This document shows, one piece after another, positions 16,031 to 24,823 of a stretch of 60,850 nucleotides of DNA. Location: positions 1 through 60,850 of the forward strand of contig NZ_JAJQVM010000034.1 in the NCBI RefSeq assembly GCF_021234875.1, written 5' to 3'. Positions within the stretch are counted from its first letter, which is position 1. Each line of letters begins with the position of its first letter. This DNA comes from Marinibactrum halimedae. GTDB taxonomy: Bacteria > Pseudomonadota > Gammaproteobacteria > Pseudomonadales > Cellvibrionaceae. The notes under the pieces were generated by a model. The model worked only from the letters and a program-made list of their open reading frames with translations. It was not told where the DNA came from and did not search any database. A program made the position numbers and the translations under genes.

Positions 16031-17332
16031 TTAAGCTCCTTTGGATGAGGCCGTTTTTTCGGAGGAATGAGATTCTGAGGAACTGGTTAAATTAGCCCCG
16101 TACAGGGCATACCAAGCTATATAAACATAAGCGAAAATCGGGACGAGAAAGCTCACTTGAACGCCGCTGGTATCGGCAACAAACCCTTGCAATAACGGTA
16201 ACAATGCGCCGCCCACAATGGCTTGACACAGCAAGCCCGAACCCCGACTGGTTAACGGCCCTAGGCCGCGAATGGCCAAGGTAAAAATGGTCGGGAACAT
16301 AATCGAATTGAAAAAGCCGATGGCCAAGACAGACCACACCGCAACATTGCCTTCGGTCATAACGGTAGTGACCAGTAAGACGATGGCGAAGGCAGCGTTA
16401 ATGGCCAAGACGTAGGTAGGTTTAACAATACGGGTTAAAGCCGCGCCAATAAAACGCCCAATCATCGCCGCACCCCAATAATAGGACACCATTTTACTGG
16501 CGGATTGTTCGGTCATATTGCCGATTTCAGGCAGAGCGAAATAATTCACCAAGAAGCTACCAATAGTGACTTCGGCACCCACATACAAAAAGATACCAAC
16601 GGCACCCAACACCAACACTTTCTGTTGCCAAATAGACGCACTGCTGTCTTGAGGGGATGCGTCATGAGTCTCCGGTTCGATGGTTGGCAAGTGCAAAAAG
16701 CGGAAGCCAATGGCCGTCACAATGGCGGCACCGGCCAAAATTAAATAAGGTAATTGCACGGCGGAAGCATCAACAACGCCTTCCCCATGAACAGCACCGA
16801 AAATTAATAACGCGCCAAATTGCGGGCCTACGGTATGGCCCACGGAATTAATGGCTTGCGCTAAGTTTAATCGGCTGGCAGCGGTTCGCTCTGGCCCCAA
16901 TATCGCCACATAGGGGTTGGCAGAAACCTGCAATACAGTAATACCCGAAGCCAACACAAATAAACCCAACAGAAAAACAGGGTACATTTTTAATTCAGCG
17001 GCCGGATAAAAAATACCGCAACCCACTGCAATGGTACTTAAACCAAGGGTAATCCCGTTTAAGTAACCGATTTTCTCCAGCAGTTTTCCTGCAAAAGGAG
17101 ACACAATAAAATACGCACCAAAAAAGCAGAATTGCACTAGCATGGCTTGGGTATAGCCAAGATTAAAAGCCGCTTTTAAACCAGGAATTAAAATGTCATT
17201 TAGAGCGGTAATAAAGCCCCAAATAAAAAATAACGTCGTCATAGACGCGAATGCAAAATGGTAATTTGAAGGCCCTGAAGAGCCCGCTTGCGCATTCTGC
17301 GCTGTATTGGTGATTGGGATGTTTCCTGCCAC
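16031..17332 (-). CDS. FHS-type MFS sugar permease, probable mannose importer
   Basis: 433 residues with about 12 membrane segments. It belongs to the fucose/glucose/galactose-H+ symporter family. Typical blocks are FFIWGFITALNDILIPGLKAAF, FFGAYFIVSPFAGKLLEKIGY, VLQVSANPYVAILGPERTAASRLNL and FFNSIMFPTIFTLAI. Members import single sugars (fucose, glucose, mannose, GlcNAc) with protons. The gene is sandwiched between a GH92 gene and the kinase-isomerase pair, so mannose released by GH92 is the likely substrate. A GlcNAc role is possible but the genomic position argues for mannose. Confidence 0.87.
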   Translation of the reverse strand: MAGNIPITNTAQNAQAGSSGPSNYHFAFASMTTLFFIWGFITALNDILIPGLKAAFNLGYTQAMLVQFCFFGAYFIVSPFAGKLLEKIGYLNGITLGLSTIAVGCGIFYPAAELKMYPVFLLGLFVLASGITVLQVSANPYVAILGPERTAASRLNLAQAINSVGHTVGPQFGALLIFGAVHGEGVVDASAVQLPYLILAGAAIVTAIGFRFLHLPTIEPETHDASPQDSSASIWQQKVLVLGAVGIFLYVGAEVTIGSFLVNYFALPEIGNMTEQSASKMVSYYWGAAMIGRFIGAALTRIVKPTYVLAINAAFAIVLLVTTVMTEGNVAVWSVLAIGFFNSIMFPTIFTLAIRGLGPLTSRGSGLLCQAIVGGALLPLLQGFVADTSGVQVSFLVPIFAYVYIAWYALYGANLTSSSESHSSEKTASSKGA

Positions 17333-17498
17333 GAGAGATTACCTGCCTGTTGTTATCGTTATTATTAGAATATGGATGAAAGTACAAAAAATAAGAGTCT
17401 CAACAGATGAGAACGCATTCGGTTGCGCCCCCACCTTCTATTGAATATTCAGTTAATGAGCGATCAATGTTGAGACGATTAATTATTGGAACGATCAA

Positions 17499-19865
17499 TT
17501 ATTGAGACATTGAATATGGGTGAGCTTCTGTACCGGTAGCCCATTGGGTATTCGGTGCCGACCCCATATCAAACGTTAAGCTGCCGCCCTTTTGAATATC
17601 ACCATGGGAAATCCACGTCTTCGGGTAGGCTTTACCATTAAGCTCGGTGCTTTGAATATAAGGCGTGTGACGATTGTTATCACCGGCCTCGACTCGGAAG
17701 GTATTGCCGTTTTCCAACGTCATGGTGATTGCATTAAATAATGGGCTACCAAAAACATATTGGTCGGTGCCCGGCGTAACCGGATAAAAACCTAACGCAC
17801 TGAAGACGTACCAAGCAGAGGTTTGGCCGTTGTCTTCATCGCCGCAGTAACCGTCGGGTGTGGGGGCGTAGAGTTTAGTCATAACTTCACGAACCTTTTC
17901 TTGGGTTTTCCAAGGTTGGTTTGCGTAGTTATACAAATAGGTCATGTGTTGAATGGGTTGGTTACCGTGGGCGTAGTTGCCCATATCCACAATCTGCATT
18001 TCCCGGATTTCATGAATAGTAAATCCGTAATAGCTATCGTCAAACAGCGGTGGCATTTCAAACACTTCATCGAGCTTAGCAACAAAGGCCTCATTGCCAC
18101 CCATTAACTGCTTGAGCCCTTCCACATCATGGAAAACCGACCACGTGTAATGCAGGCTATTCCCTTCGGTAAAGGCATCGCCCCATTTCAGTGGGTTAAA
18201 TGGCGATTGGAAGCTGCCGTCTTCATTTTTGCCACGCATCCAACCACTTTCAGGGTCGAATAAATGGGTATAATTATTAGCGCGTTGACGGAATAATTTT
18301 GCGTCTTCCTCTTTACCGAGCACAGAGGCCAAACGATAAATAGTGTAATCGGCAAACGCGTATTCGAGCGTGCGAGCGGCGTTTTCATGTATCCCAACAT
18401 TGTAAGGAACATAGCCCAGGTCATTATAATAATGGACCCCTTCTCGCCCGACGGAACTCACCGGGCGCCCTTCATCCACTTCGGCGTTCTTTAAAATGGC
18501 TTCGTATAAGGTATCGATATCGATATCCGTAATGCCTTTTAAATACGCATCGGCAATATTAACCGCAGAGTTAGAACCAATCATTACCCCACGGTGCCCA
18601 GGGCTCGCCCATTCTGGTAGCCAACCAGATTCTTTATAGGTATTGGCCAAGCCTTCCATAATGCGGGCATTTAAATCGGGGTACATTAAGGTGAAGAACG
18701 GAAAGACCGCTCGGAAGGTATCCCAAAATCCGTTATCGGTATACATATAACCGGGCAGAACTTCACCATTGTAAGGGCTGTAGTGAACCGTTTCATTCTG
18801 TTCGTTAATTTCGTAAAACGCACGGGGGAACAATAAAACGCGATACAATGAAGAATAAAAGGTTTTTACCTTCTCGATATCGTCGTCTTCAACTCGTAAA
18901 CGAGAAAGTTCTTTTTGCCATACCGAGTGTGCTTGCTGCTGGGTTGCCTCAAACGTTTGGTCGCCAATCTCGCGATTTAAATTTAATTGTGCCTGCGCCG
19001 GGCTGATAAACGAAGAAGCTACTTTTACATTCACTTGTTCGTTATCGTTTGTTTTAAATTTGACAATGGCGCCAACATGTTGACCTTGGCTTTCCAGGGT
19101 GTTTTCTTGTAATACCCAACCATCATTCCATGTGTGCGAAAGATCAAAATCTTTATCGAATTGCGCAACAAAATAATTATGGAAATTGTCAGGTACACCG
19201 CCATGGTTATTTCGAGCATAACCGATAATTTGACGCTTCTCTGGCAATACTTTCACCATAGAGCCTTTATCAAACGCATCTAAAATAAGATAAGCGCTAT
19301 CGGTTTCGGGGAAGGTAAATTGAAAATGGGCTGCCCGTTCTGTCGGAGCGACTTCTGCAGTCACATCGTAATCGGCTAAATACACTTTGTAATAATCGGG
19401 GCGTGACACCTCGGCTTTATGAGAAAACCAAGAGGCCCTTTTTTCTTCTTTAAATTGCAGTTCACCGGTTACGGCCATTAATGAAAAAGCACCGTAATCA
19501 TTTAACCAAGGGCTGGGCTGATGGGTTTGTTTAATACCCCGAATTTTTTCATCGTCGTATTTGTACGTCCAGCCATCCCCCATTGGGGCGGTCATGGGCG
19601 TCCAGAAATTCATTCCCCAAGGGGTCGCAATGGCGGGATAAGTATTGCCATTAGAAAGGCTGAATTTCGAATCCGTTCCCATTAATGGATTAACGTATTG
19701 AACTACATCGGTTTCTACAAGATTCACGTTTGTCGACACGCTAACACTGCTATTTTTTGAAGCGATCGCGGAAGAAGACTCTTGTTGTAACGAAGGTGTA
19801 CAGCCGGAGAACACAAATGTGAGTGCGGCCGTGATTAAAACTGGTTGTCTCATTAGTCGGCTCAA
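17499..19865 (-). CDS. GH92 exo-alpha-mannosidase lipoprotein (third of four)
   Basis: 788 residues, lipobox in LTFVFSGC, first gene of the leftward operon. Motifs: QYVNPLMGTDSKFSLSNGNT, NGFWDTFRAVFPFFTLMYP, WASPGHRGVMIGSNSAVN, FTEGNSLHYTWSVFHDVEG (catalytic glutamate in TEGN), GYCGDEDNGQTSAWYVFSALG. Where paralogues 2 and 4 have GYHxVPV and GNEPxHHVPYLY, this one has GSNSAVN and GNQPIQHMTYLY, so a different linkage, for example alpha-1,3 or 1,6, is plausible. A perfect GTGTAACCGGTTACAC operator lies 48 bp upstream of the start, so LacI control is expected. Confidence 0.92.
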   Translation of the reverse strand: MSRLMRQPVLITAALTFVFSGCTPSLQQESSSAIASKNSSVSVSTNVNLVETDVVQYVNPLMGTDSKFSLSNGNTYPAIATPWGMNFWTPMTAPMGDGWTYKYDDEKIRGIKQTHQPSPWLNDYGAFSLMAVTGELQFKEEKRASWFSHKAEVSRPDYYKVYLADYDVTAEVAPTERAAHFQFTFPETDSAYLILDAFDKGSMVKVLPEKRQIIGYARNNHGGVPDNFHNYFVAQFDKDFDLSHTWNDGWVLQENTLESQGQHVGAIVKFKTNDNEQVNVKVASSFISPAQAQLNLNREIGDQTFEATQQQAHSVWQKELSRLRVEDDDIEKVKTFYSSLYRVLLFPRAFYEINEQNETVHYSPYNGEVLPGYMYTDNGFWDTFRAVFPFFTLMYPDLNARIMEGLANTYKESGWLPEWASPGHRGVMIGSNSAVNIADAYLKGITDIDIDTLYEAILKNAEVDEGRPVSSVGREGVHYYNDLGYVPYNVGIHENAARTLEYAFADYTIYRLASVLGKEEDAKLFRQRANNYTHLFDPESGWMRGKNEDGSFQSPFNPLKWGDAFTEGNSLHYTWSVFHDVEGLKQLMGGNEAFVAKLDEVFEMPPLFDDSYYGFTIHEIREMQIVDMGNYAHGNQPIQHMTYLYNYANQPWKTQEKVREVMTKLYAPTPDGYCGDEDNGQTSAWYVFSALGFYPVTPGTDQYVFGSPLFNAITMTLENGNTFRVEAGDNNRHTPYIQSTELNGKAYPKTWISHGDIQKGGSLTFDMGSAPNTQWATGTEAHPYSMSQ

Positions 19866-19912
19866 TGCAAAAGTTGCTTTTATTATCGTTGTGATTAACT
19901 TGATTAAATTCA

Positions 19913-19928
19913 GTGTAACCGGTTACAC
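19913..19928. promoter_or_regulatory. LacI-family operator upstream of the leftward operon
   Basis: GTGTAACCGGTTACAC is a perfect 16-bp palindrome with the central CG of LacI-family operators. The same core TGTAACCGGTTACA occurs before the TonB receptor gene. The two sites flank the lacI-type gene, so it very likely regulates both transcription units. The rest of the 19866-20105 gap is AT-rich promoter DNA. Confidence 0.88.
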
Positions 19929-20130
19929 CATATTGGTCTATATTTTCGAAAAAAATTATCCGGTTTATAAAAACAAAATCATTAACCTACTGTTATATAT
20001 GAGTTTTATTAAAATGTAACTTGTTTCATTTGGGTGGATTATGCTATAAAATGATTACAAAGTGGGCGGAATATCATAGAAATACAACATCACACCGCTT
20101 CAGATTTGCCTTCGAGAGGCTCAAAACGAG

Positions 20131-20205
20131 ATGTTGTACCAATAGATGTTGCACTAATAGATGTTGTACCAATAGATGTTGCACTAATAGATGTTGTACC
20201 AATCA
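20131..20205 (+). repeat. five 15-bp tandem units, each an ATG...stop micro-ORF
   Basis: Two alternating 15-mers, ATGTTGTACCAATAG and ATGTTGCACTAATAG, run five times without a break; the last unit ends in CA. Read as codons, each unit is a complete micro-ORF (ATG TTG TAC CAA TAG, or ATG TTG CAC TAA). The array ends 56 bp before the probable start of the LacI-type gene and so lies in its leader. In another frame the array is open and would extend the regulator N-terminus, but that extension is repetitive and lies outside the helix-turn-helix. Confidence 0.85.
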
Positions 20206-20261
20206 ACAAACCGATCAACAACCAAATAACCGATAATGTAGAAAAAGGACGTCGGCAAAGC

Positions 20262-21281
20262 ATGACCAGTATCCGAAAAGTAAGCGCCATTGCGGGCGTC
20301 TCCATTGCCACCGTGTCTCGGGCACTCAAAACCCCCGAGCAAGTTTCGCCCGGCACCCGTCAAAAGGTATTGGATGCGGTAAAAGAAGCGGGGTATCGCC
20401 CCAACTGGTTGGCCACCAGCGTTAAAACCGGTAAATCAAAATCCATTGTTGTCCTCGTCCCTAACCTTTTGAACGCGTTTTTTCAGCGTATTATTGAAGG
20501 CATAGAAAGTGCCGCCCAAGAATGCGGATACACCGTTTTATTGGGAGATACTCAAGGCAGAAAGACCCTTGAGAACGAATATGCCAGTATGGTGTTGACC
20601 AGTCGGGCCGATGGCCTGATTCAGCTAGACCACTGTTTTCCCTTTTCAGACAATGACGCCGAGCTTGCCCGATCCATTCCTATGGTGAGCGTGGGAGAAC
20701 GCATTGAAAGCCAACACCACTACCCCTTTATTCATTTGGATAATTATTCGGCAGGCCGAGCCTTAGCGCACCACTTAATCAGTTACGGGCACGTCCGTTT
20801 TGGTGCCATTGCCGGGCAAATTCAAAGCCAAATCTACCGAGATCGGCTCAGCGGTTTTAAAAGTGTGCTTGCCGAAGAGAATATTGATTTTCCAGATTCT
20901 ATGTTGGTAGGCGGAAGTTACACCATCGAAGAAGGTATCCGAGGTGTGAATGAATTAATGAAGCATAAAAAGCCACCAACGGCGATTTTTTGCTTTAATG
21001 ATGATATCGCCATTGGTGCAATTCACCAGCTGCGCAGCTTAAATTATAAGGTTCCCAAAGACGTATCGGTGGTTGGGTTTGATAATATTCGCGTATCCGA
21101 ATTCATGCACCCTCCTCTTACTACCATCGATCAGCCTGCCTATGAAATGGGCGTAAAAGCCGTTGAGATGCTGTACCGTATGATGCATAACCAAGAATTA
21201 TTACGCACACGAGAAATTATGCCTTTTACTTTACTTGAACGTCACAGCAGTGGGCCAATTAATCGTTCAACGTCACAATAA
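20262..21281 (+). CDS. LacI-family repressor of the N-glycan/mannose locus
   Basis: 339 residues from the ATG at 20262. Longer in-frame starts would only add the 15-bp repeat array. The N-terminal helix-turn-helix reads IRKVSAIAGVSIATVSRAL, followed by the hinge GYRPNWLATSVKTGKS. The periplasmic-binding-protein-like effector domain follows: IVVLVPNLLNAFFQRIIEGI, FCFNDDIAIGAIHQL, VSVVGFDNIRVSEFMHPPLTTIDQP. It lies between the two divergent arms of the locus, each preceded by a copy of the palindrome TGTAACCGGTTACA. The effector is unknown; a mannose- or GlcNAc-derived metabolite is likely. Confidence 0.93.
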   Translation: MTSIRKVSAIAGVSIATVSRALKTPEQVSPGTRQKVLDAVKEAGYRPNWLATSVKTGKSKSIVVLVPNLLNAFFQRIIEGIESAAQECGYTVLLGDTQGRKTLENEYASMVLTSRADGLIQLDHCFPFSDNDAELARSIPMVSVGERIESQHHYPFIHLDNYSAGRALAHHLISYGHVRFGAIAGQIQSQIYRDRLSGFKSVLAEENIDFPDSMLVGGSYTIEEGIRGVNELMKHKKPPTAIFCFNDDIAIGAIHQLRSLNYKVPKDVSVVGFDNIRVSEFMHPPLTTIDQPAYEMGVKAVEMLYRMMHNQELLRTREIMPFTLLERHSSGPINRSTSQ

Positions 21282-21385
21282 TTTCGTCGTTTATTTAAGC
21301 AGTGGTTGACATTGAATGAATGACCGGTCTACCATCAGGTCATTAGTTGATGAAACGCGTTACAAATTCGCTTTTTACTATTTTT

Positions 21386-21403
21386 AAGGGCTTTTAAGCC
21401 CTT
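21386..21403 (+). terminator. hairpin after the LacI-type gene
   Basis: AAGGGCT-TTTA-AGCCCTT followed by TTT makes a compact stem-loop about 105 bp beyond the regulator stop. It fits a rho-independent terminator, although the T-tract is short. The region 21282-21695 otherwise contains AATGACC/GGTCATT inverted repeat arms (about 21318-21343), the second operator and the TonB gene promoter. Confidence 0.5.
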
Positions 21404-21417
21404 TTAAATGGTCACCC

Positions 21418-21435
21418 AATGTAACCGGTTACATT
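21418..21435. promoter_or_regulatory. LacI-family operator upstream of the TonB receptor gene
   Basis: AATGTAACCGGTTACATT is a perfect 18-bp palindrome sharing its 14-bp core with the site at 19913. It lies 260 bp before the receptor start, so a long leader is implied or a promoter lies near the operator. Confidence 0.88.
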
Positions 21436-21695
21436 CAATTAGACCTTGAAATGTAACAAATATTCAAGATGGGATGATAAACAATCAATTTTCTCACCTG
21501 TCAGAGAAAAACAACAAGGTAAAACAATAAAAATAAATCGCGTCGTCATTACAGAATTCACCGCAACAAAGCATCACCAAAAAGCTTAGCAACATAGAGA
21601 TAACTCATTGCAGTTCTAAAATGGCTTCGTCATAACAGGGGTCAATTGCGCGAGTTTGAGCTCTGTTTTGTTACCGATCCAACAGGAGAGAAGCA

Positions 21696-24665
21696 ATGAC
21701 CAATAACTATAAAAACCTCCGTTTTCTACAAGAAAAACGTTTCCCCAAAACCCTTCTCAGTATCGCTATGCTCAGCGCCGCCAGTTTTGCCTCCGCACAA
21801 CAGGCAGAGCCCGCCTCTTCCGATTCTGCTGAGTTACTGGAAGAAGTGGTTGTTTCAGGTATCCGCGCCAGTATGGATCGTAATTTAGACATTAAACGTA
21901 TGTCTGGTGCGATTGTTGATGCGATTACGGCAGAAGATATCGGTAAATTCCCCGATAAAAACGTGGCGGACTCTCTTCAGCGTGTACCGGGTATTGTCAT
22001 CAACCGTGATGGTGGTGAGGGCGCGCAAGTCAGTATTCGTGGTTTATCTTCTGACCTCACCTTTACCCAACTCAATGGTAATTTTATTGCTTCGTCTCCA
22101 GGTGAACCTTCCCGCTCTTTCGATTACACCTTGCTTCCTGCCAACTTTATTCAACGGGTTGAAGTCTTTAAAAGCCCAGAGGCGCGCCTTGATGAAGGCG
22201 GTGTTGGTGGTACCGTTATTCTACACACACGCAAGCCATTAGATATGGATGCCAATTCCGGCATTTTAAATGTTGAAGCCACTTATGCCGATGTAACTGA
22301 AGAGTTTGAACCCAACTTTTCAGGTATGTATTCATGGAAAAACGACGATGAAACCTTAGGATTTCTCGTCGGTTATACCCGCCAAGAACGCACCAATAGA
22401 ACCCTTTCTGGCACGGCTGAACCTGGTGGCGGCTGGCGCTGGATTGGTGACAGCCCAGCGGTAGATGTGAATGGCAATGAATTTACTGATAGCACACGCC
22501 GCTTTGGCCCCATCACCGATGCGAGTGGAACCACGCACGAGGGAGCTTGGATTCCTCAGGTTGTTGGTACAACAGTGCTGGAAGAATCTCGGGAGCGTGA
22601 AGGCATTCAGTTAAGTGGTCAGTGGCAACCTACGGAAAGAATGGAATTAGGGGTTAATGTTTATCATTTCTCACTAAGCCAAGACAGAACGGAATCTCAA
22701 TTTATGATTCCAGAATGGCGCTACAACCCCGATTATCTAACCGATGTCCACTACGATTCATCAGGTACGGTGGTCACAGGCGTTGATTTTGCTAACACAC
22801 CAGATAATCAAAACTTAGAATTCCCTTGGATTTTAGGTGGATACATTGAAGAAGAATCCACTTCCGATACTTACGATTTTAACTTTGCCTATGAAGGCGA
22901 TGGGTATCATGTAAAAGCCATTGTTGGGCATACCGAATCAGAGGGCGGGCCTAGTGAGTCATGGCGCGCAGCTTATAAAGCCACAAACCCTGCCGCTGGG
23001 CCTAACTCGGATATCGTTGAAAGTGCTGCGCAAGTGGCCGGCTGGAACCTCAACGGTCGAGTGAATATGTATACCGACCCGAACATTCTCACTAATCTAC
23101 TCAACGGCTTTGGAGGCAATGCGGACATTGGTTCAACCAATTCGAGCTTTGCTGTCAGTGATCTGGAAGAAGATTACATGCAATTGGACGTGGAATTTGA
23201 TGTGGAATTTGGCATCTTCACCACGATTCATACGGGTATGAAATACCGTAGCAGTGCTTTGCATCGAGAAACACGAAACACCTTCTTCGTAGAACAAGAA
23301 ACGATTGATGGTTTAAATAATGGCACCATCGACCCGGATGATTTAGGGGACTTAGGGTATCAACGTATTGGCGGTAACCCAGAAACACGCGACATCCTTA
23401 ACACCTCTCCTGAAGATAATATTACCGGTGGCTTTGGCATTAATGTGATGCCAACCATTAACTGGGGCCGTTATCGCAGTATTGTTTCCAGTAATTATGA
23501 AAAATACACCCGTCGTGAGCCTAACTTTATTTTTGAAGTTGAAGAAGACATCACGTCTGCCTACCTACAAGGTGATTTCGCCCATAATGATATTCGCGGT
23601 AATGTGGGTGTGAGAGTTGTACAAACGGATGTTTCTACACTATCCACAGATCTATTTACCTATTTGATTGACGATATTGTTGACGGGGCACCTCGTGATA
23701 GCAATGGTAATTTACCACGCACCAGCGGCGAGGATCGTTTAATTGATGTATTTACGCCTATCAATCAAGATACCGATTACACCCACGTCTTACCCAGCTT
23801 TAATATTGCTTGGGATGCAACAGATTACTTAGTGGTACGTGGTGCATTAGCCAAAACCATGTCTCGCCCTGGCCTTTCAGACCTTGCTTCACCTCAGCGC
23901 TTAACCTTTGTTTCTCAAGAGTGGTCTGATGACAGAGCTTCAGAGAATGTTGTACAAGAGCAAGGCTGGTCTGGTCGAGGCGGGAACGATGGCCTAGAAC
24001 CGTTAGAGGCAGTGCAAGCGGATTTGTCTGTTGAGTACTACTATGCCGAAGGCTCAGCAGTGGGGGCGGCCCTATTCAGTAAAGAAATTGATAATTTTGT
24101 CGTCCCTTTACAAATTTCTTTAACCAATAATTTTGACGGCTTTAGAGATATTGTTCCAGCTGGCAATATCACCATCGAGCCTTTTGAAACGTTTGCCAAC
24201 GGAACAGATGCAACCTCCCGAGGTATTGAACTTTTCGCACAACACGCGTTTGACAATGGGTTTGGCCTTTACGCCAACTACACCTACAACGATACCAACC
24301 AAGCCGATGTAAGCTTGAACGGAGAAAAAGTCGGTGAATCCGCATTGGTAGGCAGCTCAGAAGACCAATACAACCTCTCAGCTTACTACGAGAACGACGA
24401 TTTTAGTGTTCGCGTTTCTTATAACCGCCGTGGCGAACAAATTCTTGGTTTGTCAGATGGTATCAACACCTTTGCCGACGAGTATGAACAGATTGACGTC
24501 AATGCGAGTGTAAACTTAACGCCTGACCTGACCTTAACGGCGTCCATCATCAACCTGACCGAAGAAGAAGAGTTTGTTCGCTTAGGTAATGATACTAGCG
24601 CTCGCTTGTTAAGAAGTTCTTATTCTGGTCGACGCGCCTTCCTTGGCCTTAATTATCAATTTTAA
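21696..24665 (+). CDS. TonB-dependent outer membrane receptor for glycans
   Basis: 989 residues. The signal peptide ends near ASFASAQQ. A TonB box region LLEEVVVSGIR follows at about residues 48-58. The plug domain shows ITAEDIGKFPDKNVADSLQRVPGI, with a short motif INRDGGEGAQVSIRGL, then VEVFKSPEARLDEGGVGG. The C-terminus ends in SGRRAFLGLNYQF, with a terminal phenylalanine typical of outer-membrane barrels. This subtype is the one often found in carbohydrate loci of gammaproteobacteria. AGGAGAG ahead of the ATG is a good ribosome site. It would import oligosaccharides released by GH85 and GH92 lipoproteins. No SusD partner is present, as expected outside Bacteroidota. Confidence 0.93.
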   Translation: MTNNYKNLRFLQEKRFPKTLLSIAMLSAASFASAQQAEPASSDSAELLEEVVVSGIRASMDRNLDIKRMSGAIVDAITAEDIGKFPDKNVADSLQRVPGIVINRDGGEGAQVSIRGLSSDLTFTQLNGNFIASSPGEPSRSFDYTLLPANFIQRVEVFKSPEARLDEGGVGGTVILHTRKPLDMDANSGILNVEATYADVTEEFEPNFSGMYSWKNDDETLGFLVGYTRQERTNRTLSGTAEPGGGWRWIGDSPAVDVNGNEFTDSTRRFGPITDASGTTHEGAWIPQVVGTTVLEESREREGIQLSGQWQPTERMELGVNVYHFSLSQDRTESQFMIPEWRYNPDYLTDVHYDSSGTVVTGVDFANTPDNQNLEFPWILGGYIEEESTSDTYDFNFAYEGDGYHVKAIVGHTESEGGPSESWRAAYKATNPAAGPNSDIVESAAQVAGWNLNGRVNMYTDPNILTNLLNGFGGNADIGSTNSSFAVSDLEEDYMQLDVEFDVEFGIFTTIHTGMKYRSSALHRETRNTFFVEQETIDGLNNGTIDPDDLGDLGYQRIGGNPETRDILNTSPEDNITGGFGINVMPTINWGRYRSIVSSNYEKYTRREPNFIFEVEEDITSAYLQGDFAHNDIRGNVGVRVVQTDVSTLSTDLFTYLIDDIVDGAPRDSNGNLPRTSGEDRLIDVFTPINQDTDYTHVLPSFNIAWDATDYLVVRGALAKTMSRPGLSDLASPQRLTFVSQEWSDDRASENVVQEQGWSGRGGNDGLEPLEAVQADLSVEYYYAEGSAVGAALFSKEIDNFVVPLQISLTNNFDGFRDIVPAGNITIEPFETFANGTDATSRGIELFAQHAFDNGFGLYANYTYNDTNQADVSLNGEKVGESALVGSSEDQYNLSAYYENDDFSVRVSYNRRGEQILGLSDGINTFADEYEQIDVNASVNLTPDLTLTASIINLTEEEEFVRLGNDTSARLLRSSYSGRRAFLGLNYQF

Positions 24666-24674
24666 TGTACCGAA

Positions 24675-24713
24675 TTTACCCATGCTTGGTTAAGCGTGGG
24701 TAAAAACGTTTTT
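24675..24713 (+). terminator. rho-independent terminator after the TonB receptor gene
   Basis: Twelve-base arms TTTACCCATGCT and AGCGTGGGTAAA (one G-T pair) enclose a 6-base loop, and a TTTTT run follows at 24709. It begins 10 bp after the receptor stop and would separate the highly expressed receptor from the downstream enzyme genes. Confidence 0.75.
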
Positions 24714-24823
24714 ATTGCGATGCCCCTTAGTTGTCAGCCTCGACATGAGTGCTGGCAACATTTTTATCTCATTTTTTTTACCACTGTGATAACGGTGTTT
24801 CGTTTACATTAAGGCCATGTAGT

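Noticed and set aside
20106-20261. Extended N-terminus of the LacI protein made of repeated DVVPIDVALI units
   Set aside because: The extension is only the 15-bp repeat array read in a third frame and precedes a normal LacI start.
24749-24823. Upstream GTG start of the GH85 gene
   Set aside because: It adds 25 unlikely residues before a good lipoprotein signal; the ATG at 24824 has a ribosome site.
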